Below, in pieces: positions 11,101 to 23,383 of a DNA stretch of 64,000 nt. The notes beneath the pieces are model-generated. The model was given only the letters and a program-made list of their open reading frames with translations. It had not been told where the DNA came from and did not search any database. The first letter of the stretch is position 1, and each line of letters starts with the position of its first letter. The DNA is from Anolis sagrei (taxonomy: Eukaryota > Chordata > Lepidosauria > Squamata > Anolidae), in NCBI RefSeq assembly GCF_037176765.1, contig NC_090023.1, positions 103,262,366-103,326,365 of the forward strand, read 5' to 3'. The translations under genes and the position numbers were made by a program.

Positions 11101-13494
11101 TACATGCCTAGGAAAACCAAAGGGTTGTTATAAGTAGACAGATAACTGTCCGCATGCACACAGTACTGGTGCCTTTGTACATGCTACTTGTAAAAAATAT
11201 GCCCAGTGCAGAACAGAAGACTTACCTACATGTAGTCACCACCCAATAAAATTAACAGATACCATGCTCAAAACAACAAACACAAACTGCCTCTTCATAT
11301 GTGTATTATTTTACATGTGGGATCCAACACTACAAGACAGGGTCCCATCCACCAACCTTTATGGCAACTTTTGAGACCAAATAAATGGGTATCAGTTACA
11401 GTAGCTAAAGGGAGCTGATGGTTTCTGAATATCAGCTGCTGGGAACCAGGGAAGTCCACTATCTACCTGCCTTGATTGTAAAGTTCTGGAGGAACCCGGC
11501 TGGCTAGTTCCAGACAAATAAAGTCAGAGGAGGTGTAACCGTTGGTATGATGTGGCAATGCAGTGAATGCATTCAAGTCTTTTCAGCCTCCACGTTTCTG
11601 ATCCAACTTTAGCTAAGGAATACACAGGCCAGTCAAGCCTTAACAGTAACTTTTCTTGAAGTACAAATTGCCATCTCAAATACTGTCATATCACATCATT
11701 TCTGCTATTCCAGCACAACATGGTAACAAATGATAAAATGAAGAACTACCTTCAGGGAAGTATTACTATTATTAAACAAGTCTTCTGCCTCCCTATTTAG
11801 GACAAAAACCACCATGTTGTCTGAAAAATCAAAATGATTTCTATTTTCATCAGACGGGGATAGTGCAGCTGGTATGGATTAGATAAGACTGAAAAAGGGC
11901 CCTGGACCCTCTATGGTTGTCATCTCCCTCCAAAAAGGTAAGTTTTTCAAGGAGAGTATTCCAGGGATAGCAGGCTTCTTGCTTTGGTCCAAGAAGCCCC
12001 TGCACTGGATTTCTTTCATACTCTTTCCTGGTACAATGCCCCTTTAGTATCTGCTGAGGCCTAGTTCCAGATACCAAAATCTGTGGATGCTCAAGTCTCA
12101 TTATATACAATGGTGTGCTACAGTGGTGTCCCTTATATAAAAAGGCAAAACAAAAGTTTACTTTGGGGTTTTGTTAATATATATTTAAGCTATGGATGGT
12201 TGAATCCATGAATGCAAAATCTGTGAATTCTGCATTCACGGGTATGTGTTTCTGCATCAGCAAACATATACCTGAAGCTCTCCTCCAGACAACCTCTTCT
12301 CTTTCGTCACTCGGACTTTGTCTATTTCAGTTATAGCTGTCAGTATTAATGGCTCTTGCTTGGAACCATACACTAGGCAAGAAGAAAATGAAATAATTAA
12401 GAAAAAGGCAACGTTTTTTAATTAAACAGTATCCCCAATTTCTAGCAACATGTACTAAAATCACACCTATAGTTAAACATGGTTGTCAAAGTGATCTGCA
12501 GTTCCTTATTTCTGTATAACAATTGGCACAGTGTTTCCTTATTGTAATAGTAATCCGGTGCTGACAAAAGATAAATGATCCACTGTACAAATATCAAAGA
12601 AAGGAAGGAAAGGGGATTGGTTAAAAGAAGAGAGACTGCTAAATAAGTAAAAAGATTCTGTCAGAAGTTCAGGGATATCTAAATTGATTCACAGAATTGC
12701 TTATTCCTTTATACATTATTCTTTACTCCTCTGTGTAGTTCTATTAATTGTTGTTGTTGTTGTTGTTGAGGGCTAGAAGCACAGGATGTGAAAAAAAGAA
12801 CAAGTAAGTTGCTTCCACATATGCACAACCCAAAATCTGGCTATATCCCATATTCAAATACTTATATCAATAAACTGCACTTGAAATATTAAAAAAAATC
12901 CTGAAATTGGTACCTTGAATATAATGTAATCCATGTGGCATTTGATATATTATTCCAGATAATTGATAGATTGTTTAAATTATCCTCAGAATAATTAAAA
13001 TGATAGGAATTGGATAGCAAAGGAATGCCTTTTTTCAGAGAACTTACAACTTACACCAGCACAATGTGTGAACTTGGTATTCATTTATTAAAAACACAAG
13101 TTGGGGAAAATATTGGTGCCACTTCCAATCACTCTACTAATTTATGTTTGGTTTCACAGCATTCCCTTTTATTTTGAGCACAGAACAACACTTTGTGGAC
13201 TTTCAAAGAATAGAATCGCTTTATTTGTCATTGTGCTGTTGCACAGCAAAATTGCATGCCTTCCCCTGTACAGATCGCAAAAAACATCCCTATTTCAAAC
13301 ACAGGGATAAGTCTAACATAATCCTAGTAGAAGTGAGCTAACGGGGTTCTGCTGCCTTTTCTACAAAAACAACACTAAAATTAGATCAACTTACCATCAG
13401 GATCTTTGAAGGTTAATGTGATGAACTTGGTAGCAACCATGAACATGAATACTACCCAAAAGCATGCAACTAACAGCAGCCACCGGTGGTGCAT
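4609..13494 (-). CDS. CHST10: CHST10, carbohydrate sulfotransferase 10 (HNK-1 sulfotransferase), complete coding region in five exons
   Basis: A Golgi type II membrane enzyme that moves sulfate from PAPS to the 3-position of terminal glucuronic acid, making the HNK-1 (CD57) epitope. Coding exons, in transcript order, are 13494-13395, 12372-12272, 7100-6866, 6111-6006 and 5146-4609. They total 1080 nt, or 359 residues plus stop; human is about 356. All junctions keep frame. Residues about 5-27 form a hydrophobic signal anchor. CQTPKVGNTQWKK (about 127-139) is the 5'-phosphosulfate loop and RDPFERLISAFKDKF (192-206) is the 3'-phosphate site. The protein ends PDFLLN, as I recall for human CHST10, which it resembles closely except in the stem (about 34-80). 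The start ATG lies 36 nt into its exon. The neighbour NMS supports orthology. No damage is seen. Confidence 0.97.
5448..5769 (+). repeat. Sauria SINE (type A)
   Basis: tRNA-like head (GGTTAAACCGCTGA...GGTTGAATCC), body with GCAAATGTGAGTAGATCAATAG, and tail GGGGAAACCTTTATCTTTTA. It sits in CHST10 intron 4. Confidence 0.85.
5886..5942 (+). repeat. (AAT)n/(AAC)n microsatellite
   Basis: Trinucleotide run inside CHST10 intron 4. It makes poly-Asn or poly-Leu open frames that are not genes. Confidence 0.9.
6006..6111 (-). CDS. CHST10: CHST10 coding exon 4
   Basis: Acceptor CTTCCTCAG|GAGC and donor AAAAAAG|GTAAGA. The 106 nt encode AFSSIDEIPENVVHDHEKNG through SEIQK, almost as in human. Confidence 0.95.
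6866..7100 (-). CDS. CHST10: CHST10 coding exon 3 (phosphosulfate-binding loop)
   Basis: The 235 nt run from IGKSLPEDL to VLIVLNG and contain CQTPKVGNTQWKK. The best acceptor is AAG (attaag|ACAATTGG), less usual than CAG or TAG, but it gives a seamless frame. The donor is ATG|GTACTTG. Confidence 0.9.
7200..7565 (-). repeat. L2-like LINE 3' end
   Basis: Starts AATAATAAAATC...CCGCCCTCTCTCCCC and contains GGGAGGGAGTTCCAGAG...AGAAGGCCCC, the reverse of the same element at 62371-62890. Confidence 0.6.
7920..8066. repeat. foldback MITE
   Basis: Near-palindrome: CCTTTCTACACTGCCATATA at the left pairs with TATATGGCAGTGTAGAAGGG at the right. Relatives lie at 29334-29484 and 46249-46400. In CHST10 intron 3. 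Confidence 0.75.
8512..8650. mobile_element. Tigger-like MITE with TA target site
   Basis: CAGTAGAG...CTCTACTG ends flanked by TA on both sides (8510-8511, 8651-8652), 139 bp. This suits the pogo/Tigger branch of Tc1/mariner. Confidence 0.6.
10937..11135 (+). repeat. 5S-rRNA-derived SINE (5S-Sauria type)
   Basis: The head follows 5S rRNA: ACGGCCTAAATACCCTTAAG, CCCATCTGATCTTGAAAGCT, TTGGATGGGAGACC, GATGCTGTAGGCT. Then comes a SINE body with GGCAAAACCACCTCTGAGTA. A 5S gene is excluded by many changes and the attached body. Body pieces also lie at 26391-26540. Confidence 0.72.
12043..12245. repeat. Tigger-like DNA transposon remnant
   Basis: TATCTGCTGAGGCCT...CCAAAATCTGTGGATGCTCAA, with a second copy at 23175-23385. 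It resembles the Tigger-type ends I recall. It runs nearly to CHST10 coding exon 2. Confidence 0.45.
12272..12372 (-). CDS. CHST10: CHST10 coding exon 2 (stem region)
   Basis: Acceptor gcctag|TGTATGG and donor CAG|GTATATG. The 101 nt encode VYGSKQEPL through GGELQ, aligning with the human VYSAKQE stem segment. This is the least conserved exon, as expected for a luminal stem. Confidence 0.9.
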
Positions 13495-13530
13495 GATGTC
13501 AGACGCGAGCCATATAATTTCTGTTGGTTC
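13395..13530 (-). CDS. CHST10: CHST10 first coding exon (5' UTR end plus codons 1-33)
   Basis: Minus-strand acceptor ATGCAG is followed by 36 nt of UTR, then ATG at 13494-13492. It encodes MHHRWLL and the membrane anchor through KDPD. The donor G|GTAAGT leaves phase 1. Confidence 0.93.
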
Positions 13531-14094
13531 CTGCATTTCAAAAGTCAAAGAAAAGTTAATATGTACTAGGCTTTTTTTCCTGAGAAGTAATTTCTTTTCA
13601 TAACTTATGCAAGATATCATTCAACTGCTGTCCTCTTGCAGCTTGTATACAGCCGTCTCTATAGCTTTTTATATATTTGTAAAGTAATAATAATTTTCTG
13701 TCTCCCCACAGATAAAATATTTTATATGCAATGATCTCCACAGATATATAGTTCCCAATATTAGTGCACTTTTAAAATAGAAAATTATGTCCCAATTTTA
13801 AAAAAACCAGGAAAATCTGAAGACAACAAACAGAAGCTGCTAAAGCTGGTATAGTGTTAGACCCTTCTTTGTTATGAATCTTTCCAAGTGATCTCAGACA
13901 AGCATATACACATACAGGACTGCAGTCTCGAGGTTGTTCGAACAGTACATATCATCCTGAGGTCCCACTAGCTACAAAAAGAACTGCTGTAAAACATGCT
14001 GGAGGCATAAGCAATTGTTTAAGAGAGTAGTCCTCTGCAAACTTTATTGGAGGCAATTGCTCTTGAAACCTTGAGATGCTAGATAAAATGGAAC

Positions 14095-14275
14095 AGTTAA
14101 GCAATGGTGTAGTGGTTTGAGTGATGAGTATCACACTGGAAATCAAAGTCTGATTCTGCAATTGGTCATGAAAATTCACTGGGTGATCTTGGGCAATTCA
14201 CACATTCAACCAGAAAAATCCATGATAGGTTTGCCTTAGGATCACTTGAAGGCATACAACAACAAAACTTAGATC
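14095..14275 (+). repeat. MIR-like tRNA SINE remnant
   Basis: AGCAATGGTGTAGTGGTTTGAG, CTGGGTGATCTTGGGCAA and GGTTTGCCTTAGGATCACTTGAAGGCA pattern; old and diverged. Confidence 0.4.
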
Positions 14276-15228
14276 AAGGCAGTTTAGCTCTTTACAAAAT
14301 TTTAAAGATTTTTACAGCAAAACGTAACTTCGTGATTAATGAGTAAAAATCCTGCTAAAATATACGGTAAGTTATAGTTGTAAACATATATACATATTAC
14401 TGCATGTTTGCAGGTGGACTTTTCAAAATGATAAATAGCTAAGCATAGAGACAGCTGTTAACATCACCTTTGAAAAACGAGTTCTTTTTTTTACAAAGTC
14501 ATGGCTTCTTGTATCTTTAAACTGGAGTTGTTTTTGTTTTAAAACAGCATCCACACTGGGAAGATGGTGAAGAGCAACTGACAGAATTTCTACTACCAGA
14601 TTGTATCCCTTGCTGAACATAATTGAGCAACCAAAGCAGACAAAAAAATGCCTTATCATCTACTACTAGAATATTAAACAAAGATAGATCTATAAGTCTG
14701 GCCACTAAAATGGAAAGCATATTTAAAAATGGAGACTAGTGAAAGAGGAAAAATATCCCTGGATGAATTTTGGAAGAAACTTTAAAACATTCTCTAAAAA
14801 GTTTGAAATGTTTTTGTTTACTTATTCAAGGCTAGTCTGACCTAGTTGTTTGATTTCACAAATGCATATTGTTAGTTTTAAAATAAAAATTCATTGAACT
14901 ATGTATAATTAGTCTTCTTTCCAACTTTTCTGTCACATCATTAACAGAGATTAGACAAAGAAGGCAGTAGAGTCTTGGGAAGAAATTACTCAATGAGTGG
15001 GAGTTGCACTATGTTAATACAGCCATTTCCCCTGTTTCAATGAAATCCCCAATGGGCTATGCCCACGTTAATTTTTCACAGCTTCATAAAAAAATTTGCA
15101 TAATATATCCTTGCTGAGAAGTACTAAATCTGTACTTCTAAAGCAGAAGAGTAGCAGCTATGCTCATGTATAAACAGTAACCACCACCACCACCACCACC
15201 CCGCAAAGAAGGTAGAAATTGTTTGTTA

Positions 15229-15332
15229 GGAACCCTGCATATATTTGTAACATATTCATGGAATAAGCAAGTCTTTTTTACCCTGCATATATTTGCAACA
15301 TATTCATGGAATAAGCAAGTCTTTTTTACCAT
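15229..15332 (+). repeat. 51-bp tandem duplication
   Basis: ACCCTGCATATATTTGTAAC... to CTTTTTT occurs twice in a row with one or two differences. Preceded by a (CCA)n run at 15181-15200. Confidence 0.85.
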
Positions 15333-15556
15333 ACAAATGATCTGCAAACATTTATTATAGCTTATTTTTAAAGTCTTTAGAATTATACCAAGCTGTCAAA
15401 GGCAACTCACTGTTAAATTCATGAAAAGTTGCAGCAGCTCTAACCTTGTCTTTCATTGTAAATCTTACAATCAAATTGTGTGTATATGCCAGTGTATCTA
15501 TCTAGGACTTAGATAAATATAAATACATAGAGATCCATACTTGAATTATCCATATA

Positions 15557-16018
15557 CAGGCAGCCCTTGAGTTACAAACATCCAACTTAGAAATGACTCC
15601 TAGTTAAGAATGGGGGCGAGAAATTCACTCCTGAAAAAGTTATCATGGGAGGAAAGGTGTCTCCACTGAAGCTTTGTCTCCGATCCTTGTTTCCACAACA
15701 AGCCAAATGTTTCAAAATCCAATTATCACAGGGACAGAAAGTAAGCTAAAATTTTCTAAACAGGGGCACAGACAGCAAAACAAAAACCACAGGGGTGTGA
15801 CCCTTCCCTACACAATCCAAATAATGCATGTATATATTGAATTGCTGCTGACTGTAAGGCCACAGGATATAAATACAGCAAATAAATAAATAAATAAATA
15901 CTGTGTGTGTGTGTGTGTGGCTGGAGTTACACTTAAAAATGCATCTGTTCCATCTTACAAATTCAACTTAAAAACAAACCTACAAAACCCATTTTGTTTG
16001 TAACTTGGAGACTGCATG
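15557..16018. mobile_element. Tigger-like nonautonomous DNA transposon, TA target
   Basis: Left CAGGCAGCCCTTGAGTTACA and right TGTAACTTGGAGACTGCATG are imperfect inverted repeats. TA flanks each end (15555-15556, 16019-16020). It holds (AAAT)n and (GT)n runs. Partial relatives lie at 92 and 45676-45775. Confidence 0.6.
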
Positions 16019-16020
16019 TA

Positions 16021-18580
16021 TACACATTTGAAGGAAATGAGCAGAAAAGGAACAAAGAAACAGCACAGCTCTAAAGCTGCTTTATTTTAGCATGAGATTT
16101 TTAAGATTCCAATTCCAATATATATATAATTCAATGCATATTCGAAAGCACAAAAATTGTCATAAAATAAATTAGAAGCCACAAAGGTGCTGCTACATTA
16201 TTTTTTTCTGTAATTTTCCTTTTTAATGTGAAACAGATTAATATAGCTATTTCTGAAAAATACACACTTTTGACAATGTTGGTTCAGACAGTGATGCACA
16301 TGTACATTTATTCATTCACATGTTGCTTGACCAGAAAAGCCTATGTGTAAAATATGATTGAACCACAAATGGTCAGTTTCCATGGGTGATGGGGCACACT
16401 GCTCCCCTTGAATCTACAGTGTGGCCACCTACAAACTTCAAATGGACAGGCTGACCTGTTCACAACATTTTATTTTTAGGACTATATCAATCTCTCCATT
16501 AAAAAAGGTACATAACTTATTTAGCAACAGATTAGTGTTTCTAAGAGGCTTATGGGAGTGACAATCTGTTGGTAAACATGGAAGAAGGGAACTTTTTTCT
16601 TCATTTTGTGAAGAGATTGCTCATTTAAAGGTAAACTATCACTCTTGCACTACTGTATCAAATGGGGTGTACCATGTATGGAGCTGCTTTACTCTTGCCA
16701 GCCTGAAAGAGACAGAACCAGGTGAATAATTAAACTTATTGCTTAAGATGAGTCTGGTATTAAATACCTGAATACAGCTCAAACTCTAATGTGTTGTGGG
16801 AAATGATTTATTATCAATCTAAATTATACATTTCACTTTAGGTAATCCTTTTTTCAGAAGTGGTAGAATCTAGTAAGATTAAAACCCTCCTTTCCATCTA
16901 AGCTAGTTTTATGAAACTGCTAAGCTATTAAAAGCCAGATGTTTAAACCACTTCTATTTTTTTAACACCTGCAACTATAAAAAAGAAGTCTTGACTGTCT
17001 TAAGGACTCAATCACACTGACATGAAGCAAGAGGAAAAACTATTTCCCTTATGGTGTAATCCCATTTCACACCTCCAAAATAACAAAAAGGCATTATGAG
17101 TCTAACTAAATGTTATGTGAGATGCAGTCACAGAACTGAATTCAATGTCACTTCTACACATGTGAAACCCATTGAAATCAATAGGATTTAAGTCAGTCAT
17201 GACTAACAAATCCCATTCACAGAGTTTTCAGCTTACAGATATAAAAACATCATACAGTATTGAGAATCGAATAAAGTCAACTGGAGTTCAGGAAAGTTTA
17301 TGCTTTCCAGATAAGGGATGTTTAACCCACAGTATCATTCCCAAATATGCTGAAGATTAGGCATCTCTTAACCAAAATAGCTTAGAAAACATGGCTTGTA
17401 AGGACCATTCACCTTAAGGGGCTGCATATGGGTGCCAGATGTTGGGAACAGACTATAAATAATCACTACTTGTGATTCCTAGGAATCTGTGACTGACCAA
17501 TATTGGCTACCTAGATATTCACAGGGGACAGAAGTCTTGCAACACCTTAAAAGATAAACAAATTGATTATGGCATACCAAACCTTCACAGGCTTTCTCCA
17601 CCATTTGATACCATACTTTCTGATGCCTTGCTCTTTTAATGCTTGCCACCCCCCACCCCCACCCCCACCCCGGGCAAGGCTTGACTGGGACTGCTTTTGT
17701 CCATATGTGCAGTCCCAAAATTTGCCTACAGAAGTGTGGTGCCCTAACTTAATCACTTTTGAATGTGTGGCAAAAGCTATTTCAGCTTTACCACACATTC
17801 AAAAGTGACAAATGGTGCGTTGTTTATGTTTTTCAGCATCCGAAATGCATTTTCAAGCTAAAATAACCAGAACTTCACTTTTCCAATGATTCTACTTTTA
17901 GACAGCACATAAGTCCCAAACTTTGCAGATACGAAAGCACTTCATATACATATACCTTTAACCAAATATATTTCCAATCACTAGGTAAAGTAGACTTCAG
18001 TCTTACACCATAATACATTTGTTAGTTTTTAAAGGTGTCACAGTACTTGTTTCTGATAACTCTGTTGTTATGTAACTTCGAGTTGTTTCCACCTTATGGT
18101 TTTCTTTGCAAGATTTGTTTGGAGGGTGTTTGACTTTGCCTTCTTCTGAAGCTGAGAAAATGTGACTAGCCCAAGGTCACCTGGTAGGCTTCCATGACAG
18201 AGCAGAGACTAAACCCCTGATAATATTATACTGCAATGCTAAGCACAACAGAGAGAAAGCTCCACTGAAAACACTGGGATCACACATAAGTCTAGATTAC
18301 ATATTGCTTTATTATTATATTGCAGCACAACAATTTCACTAAAGGGTTACCAAATGGAAAGGCCATTCTGACAGTTTTACTTTCCTATCAGTTTCTAGTA
18401 TTGAATTTGCAGCATCCAAGTCTGACAAATGCAGAAACCCTTTCACTTTGACCTCAAGATTTATTTTGTCAAAGTCAATGTCATGTTTATGTCGCCATCC
18501 CCAGCAGCCAAGTAAAGCCATCATAGCACTTTCTATCCTTGCCTCCAACTGTTCCAGAGGAGCATGCACCTAGTTGCATA
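16021..18580 (-). other. CHST10: CHST10 intron 1, no clear feature
   Basis: AT-rich intronic DNA. A diverged SINE-like piece lies near 18060-18230 and a C-rich run at 17648-17672. No exon is recognised. Confidence 0.5.
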
Positions 18581-18804
18581 CAATGAAGGCCTTCTACTTG
18601 CCTTGGATCCCCATGGGGAGAAAAGTGGGTAGAAATAATAAATGAAGTTAATAATAATAGCAATAACTCTTATATCTAGGGAGCCCCACCAAACTGGAAA
18701 GTGACTGTTTTGCACCCGAAGAAGGCCGGATTCACTCAAGGAACATCTCACTTGCTCCACTTTTCACATTACTTTCCATGGGAGAATTTAATCAGCCTTG
18801 GACC

Positions 18805-19245
18805 ACTCTTATGGAATCATAGAGTTGGAAGAGACTTTGTGGGCCATTCAGTCCAATCCCTGCAAAGAAGCAGGAAAATTGCACCTCGACAGATGGCCGG
18901 CAGATTCAGCCTCTGCTTAAAAGCCTCTAAAGAAGGAGCCTCCACCACACTCTGGGGCAGAGAGTTCCACTGCTGAACAGTTCTCACAGTCAGGAAGTTC
19001 TTCCTTGTGTTCAGGTGGAATCTCCTTTCCTGTAGTTTGAAGCCATTGTTCCGCGTCCTAGTCCCCAGGGCAGTAGAAAACAATCCTGCTTCCTCCTCCG
19101 TATGACCTCCCCTCACATATTTATACATAGCTATCAAGTCTCCTCTCAGCCTTCTCTTCTGCAAGCTAAACATACACAGCTCCTCATAGGGCTTGTTCTC
19201 CAAACCCTTGATTATTTTAGCCACCCTTCTCTGGATACCTTCCAG
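18805..19245 (-). repeat. CR1-like LINE 3' end with reverse-transcriptase C-terminus
   Basis: The minus strand encodes [46 protein letters not shown] and WNSLPQSVVEAPSLEAFK, the CR1-clade ORF2 end. The 3' tail ATAGAGTTGGAAGAG lies at low coordinates. Confidence 0.8.
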
Positions 19246-19419
19246 CTAAACGTCTCTAGAGGAGGGCCGGACCCCTGGGTGCATCTACACTGCAGAACTA
19301 ATGCAGTTTGACATCACTTTAATTGCAATGGCTCTGTGTTATGGAACCCTGGGAGTTGTGTTTTAAAAGGGCTGCATGTTGGAATTTTTTTGCACCACTT
19401 TTGCAAACTTGTTCCACAG

Positions 19420-19553
19420 CAGGCACGGGCAAGCTTGGGTCCTCCAGGTGTTTTGGACTTCAACTCCCACAATTCCTAACAGCCTACCGGCTGTTAGGAA
19501 TTGTGGGAGTTACAGTCCAAAACACCTGGAGGGCCCAAGTTTGCCCATACCAG
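19420..19553. mobile_element. palindromic hAT MITE with 8-bp target duplication
   Basis: Left arm CAGGCACGGGCAAGCTTGGG pairs with the right arm. TSDs TTCCACAG (19412-19419) and TTCTACAG (19554-19561) match 7/8. A partial second copy follows at 19565-19618. Confidence 0.7.
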
Positions 19554-19778
19554 TTCTACAGTCATGGGCAAACTTGGGCCCTCCAAGTTTTGGACTTCAA
19601 CGCCCACAATTCCTTTCTGCCTCTGTCTGGAGATTCTCCCAAGGCCTTCCTTGAGGCCTCACCAAACCCCAGGACTCCACACACAGCACTGGCCTGTGGC
19701 AGTGACAAGAGGTGTCAAAACTGACAGGTCCGGCTTCTCCCTCCGCTCCTGGAAGGAGGACTTTCATAGAATACTTAC

Positions 19779-20330
19779 CACGTAGGAGATGCCCGGGCCC
19801 TACCAAAGGCAGGCGGGCGGGCGGGAGGGCTCAGCCGGGGCCACTAGGCCTCCTTCAGGGCTCGCATTGCGCCAGGCCTCCTCAATCCCCCCCCCCGCTC
19901 CCCGCGTTGCCTAGCAACAAGGCGGATCCGCGCGGCCCCGGGCCCCAGCCATGGCCTCGAAGGCGCCCCAGGAGCGGAAGGGCCCGTCAGGAGGCAGCCC
20001 GGCTCGGCTTCGGCGGCGGCATCGCTTCCCTTTCACCTTACGAGGCCAGGCCCCGGCCTGGAGGCGGCGGCGGCGGCGGTGGGGGAGGCGTCTCCCTTCA
20101 TTGTCTGCTCTGCTGAGGCGGGCGGGCGGTCGGGCGGCCAAGGAGGCGGGAAGGAAGAAGAAGATGGGGCGCAATGCACAGCCAGGCAGCAGAGGAGGCC
20201 GCGGCGGTGCTTCCCGGGTGCAGTGCCGCCTCAGGCCTCGGGGGGGCGCCCGAGGGAATGAAGGATGCCTCAGCCGGCGCGGAATCCCATCCCCTTGCTT
20301 GGCGTGCTCTTGGCCCACAGGAAAGCTTCT
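19779..20330 (-). promoter_or_regulatory. CHST10: CpG-island promoter and likely non-coding first exon of CHST10
   Basis: A CG-rich island with many CpG dinucleotides and GGCGG boxes lies upstream of CHST10 on its strand. A strong minus-strand donor, ACGTG|GTAAGTAT, at 19779/19778 would splice a non-coding exon to the ATG exon at 13530. No TATA box is evident. Open frames in the island come from base composition. The exact transcription start is unknown. Confidence 0.6.
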
Positions 20331-20754
20331 GTGGGATGCTGGGCTTTGTAGTTTACAGAGGCCCAAGAGGCCTCTTCTCAGTTCCCCTGCCTAAACTGCA
20401 AACCCCACGGTTCCGTAGCAGGGAAAGTTGGGAAAAAATGCTATGAGTTAATAGGGATAATAAGTTTTACTTCTTACCTTTCACATCTCAAGACAGGGAA
20501 CAAATCAGCTGAAATATATGTTATAAAGCAGTGGTTCCCAATCTTTTTTTTGACCAGGGACCCCTCTCCAACATTAGTACCTGTACCATGGGAAGTCTGA
20601 CTTGACCATGCTCTGGTTACACTCTGTATAGACTACTGCAACGCGCTCTTCGTGGGGCTGCCTTTGAAGACTGTTCGGAAGCTTCAAATGGTCCAAGGTT
20701 GTTAACAGGAGCGGCGCTCAGGGAGCAAACAACCCCTTTGTTGCGCCAGAATCT

Positions 20755-21300
20755 ACAAGATTGAGTTGCTGTGAGTTTTCCAGCCTGTATGACTATGTTC
20801 CAGAAGCATTCTCTCCAGACATTTTGCCCACATCTGTGGCAGGCATCATCAGAGATTGTGAGATCTGTTGGAAACTAGGCAAGTGGGGTTTATATATCTG
20901 TGGAATGTCCAGGGTGGGAGAAAGAACTCTTGTCTGCTGGAGGCAAGTGTGAATGTTGCAATTGACCACATTGAATAGCCTTGCAGCTTCAAAGCCTGGC
21001 TGCTTCCCACCTGGGGGAAGCCTTTGTTGGGAGGTATTAGTTGGCCCTAATTGTTTCCTGTCAGGAATTCTCCTGTTTTCTGAGTGTGTGTGTGTTTTTT
21101 GTTTTTTTTTTGTTTGTTTACTGCCCTGATTTTAGTGGGGGTTTTTAAATACTGGTAAACAGATTTTGTTAGTTTTCATGGTTTCCTCCTTTCTGTTGAA
21201 ATTATCAACGTGCTTGTGGATTTCAATGGCTTCTCTGTGTAGTCTGACATGGTGGTTGTTACAAGATTTCTACAAGTTTTTTGATGCAGAAAACCTGTGA
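20755..21300 (-). repeat. Penelope-like retroelement 3' part
   Basis: The minus strand encodes HREAIEIHKHVDNFNRKEE, similar to the end of a Penelope GIY-YIG endonuclease, followed by the untranslated tail reused in the palindromes at 33.7-39.2 kb. The family call is from memory of Neptune-type elements. Confidence 0.5.
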
Positions 21301-23383
21301 GCTGACTGTCACTGCCTAAAGGCGGAAACTTTACAAGTACCAAAGGCATGTGTTTTCAGTTGCATCATTATTCAAGCACTTCCTTTCAGAATTTAATATT
21401 GATAGACAGATAGATTGAGCTATCTGTCTATTTCTATAAATTATTCAGTTAAATAACATTTTTCAGTCTGAGCTGACATGTTGAAAGAGCAAGTGCTTGA
21501 AGCAGAAGTGAAGAGGGTTGGATTCTGCTACACAAAAGTAGTGTGTTCTTGGATAATATTGTGGAAATGTTTCAACTTTACTTTAAAGGTGTGGCATGTG
21601 TGGACATCCAGATGTTGTTCAATTGCAATTTCCATAAGCCCTTGGAAGCACCACCTGGGAATCAAATCCTATACAAGGAAGAAATTCTACACTCCTTCCA
21701 TGGTTTCAGAGCTGATGTTGATGTTGCTTACAGGTGAGGTAGGACTTCAATCTTTGATGTCCAACTAAAAGGGTCTAACGCCCCCAGCAACCCCAATGTG
21801 ACTGAGATGGCTTTTGGGTGAATGAAGAAGTATGGAAAATATGCAGCTCTGGAGGCTAGCTACAGCTCCCATCAGCCTGAGCCAATGATGTCTTCCATGG
21901 TAATGGAATCTACTTTATATTTCAGTTCATTTTTAGGGAAGCCAAACCTTACCTTTAAAATATGTGCCTTAGAGAGTATCTTTCAAGTTCAGATCAAAAA
22001 CCTGAAGTGTATTAATTGCCAATATCAGAAAACTAGTGGTGATGGAGGAAGGGAGCAGCAATCTTATATCCACATTCACTATTCTAGGCCTTGGAGGGTG
22101 GGTGTGTTCTTCATCTTAGGGTCCTCTAACAAAGGTGGGATGGACTTCTTTTACAAGGAGTTTAGCTGTGGATTTTTGCATTCCTGGGGTTGGATTAGAA
22201 CTAGATGATGTTAGGAGGTACTTTCCAACTCTAATGGAATAGAGGTTTCCTCAGAGGGTGAACTTTTCTTCTTTGGTACTCTTCCAACAGAAGATGGATG
22301 GCCTTCAGCTGTGGATTTCTGCATGGCACAAGGAAGTTGGACAAGATGATCCTTGGAATCCCTTCTAATTCTAATTGAACATATTGCTTCTTTCATGGCC
22401 TTCTAACAAAAGTTGGATGTACATACTTCGTTGGATGAAAGAACATCAGAATGAAAGTTATAACTGAAGCACTACCCAAAGGCTCAGGAAATAATGAGCT
22501 ATAACAGATATAAAGTATCTTGATAACAGCCAAAGCAATACACTTTTTTTTTCTAAACTTTTCATTTTCAAACACCATGGTGGTATAAAACTTAACCAAG
22601 CTCCTGATGAAATAATAAGTTCTCCAGCAAGTACTTGAGTGTGTTGTGGCCAAGTTCTTGCTGTCATCAGCTGTTAAATCTATCTGTTTCCAACTGTTCC
22701 ATGTAATAACTGAGCCCTGCTTCTGCCCCGTGCCTTGCTGGTAATCCGGAATGGAAAATCTAGTCACTGTGATCATCTATTTTCAGATTGTTCTTTCTGA
22801 CCACTGATTTCGTAAACATGTTTTTCTGGATATATCTTTTGCCTATCCTCTAACCAGTAAGATAGAAGAATAAAGTAATTATAGCTAAGGAATAACCTCA
22901 AATTGATTATAATTTAATGACATCTATAATTTCTTCTTAGCATTGAATGAGCGTACATGTGGAGGGAGGGAGAAAGAAAAGAAAGAAAGATCAAGTTCTG
23001 TGAAATTATTTTTTGGGAATACTGCTCTCAGAATTCAGCAGCCAGCATGATCCATTCTAGTAGGGAGATTCAGGATGTTACTTTCCAAGCTCCATAAAGT
23101 AGCAAACCTGAATTTGCTCACTCAAATAATGAATCACCCTTGAATGTGGGCATGTGCATAGTATAGAGAATGGACCCTTAGTATCCATTGGGGCTTGGTA
23201 CCAAGACACTCTGTGAATACCCACATTCATAGATGCTTAGATCCCATTACATATAATGATATAGTAAAATCGTGCCCCTTATATAAAATGGCAAAATCAA
23301 GGTTTGCTTTTGGAATTTTAAAAATATTTTCAAGCTGTGTAAAGTTGAGTGTGTGAATACAGAATCTGTGGATATGGAGGGCT

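Noticed and set aside
18817-19224. 135-codon frame that could be read as a host gene
   Set aside because: It is the CR1-like LINE ORF2 C-terminus; the same protein is at 35.2 and 63.1 kb.
19712-20446. Several open frames of 90-151 codons in the CHST10 CpG island
   Set aside because: High GC removes stops; frames overlap on both strands with low-complexity Arg/Gly/Pro content.
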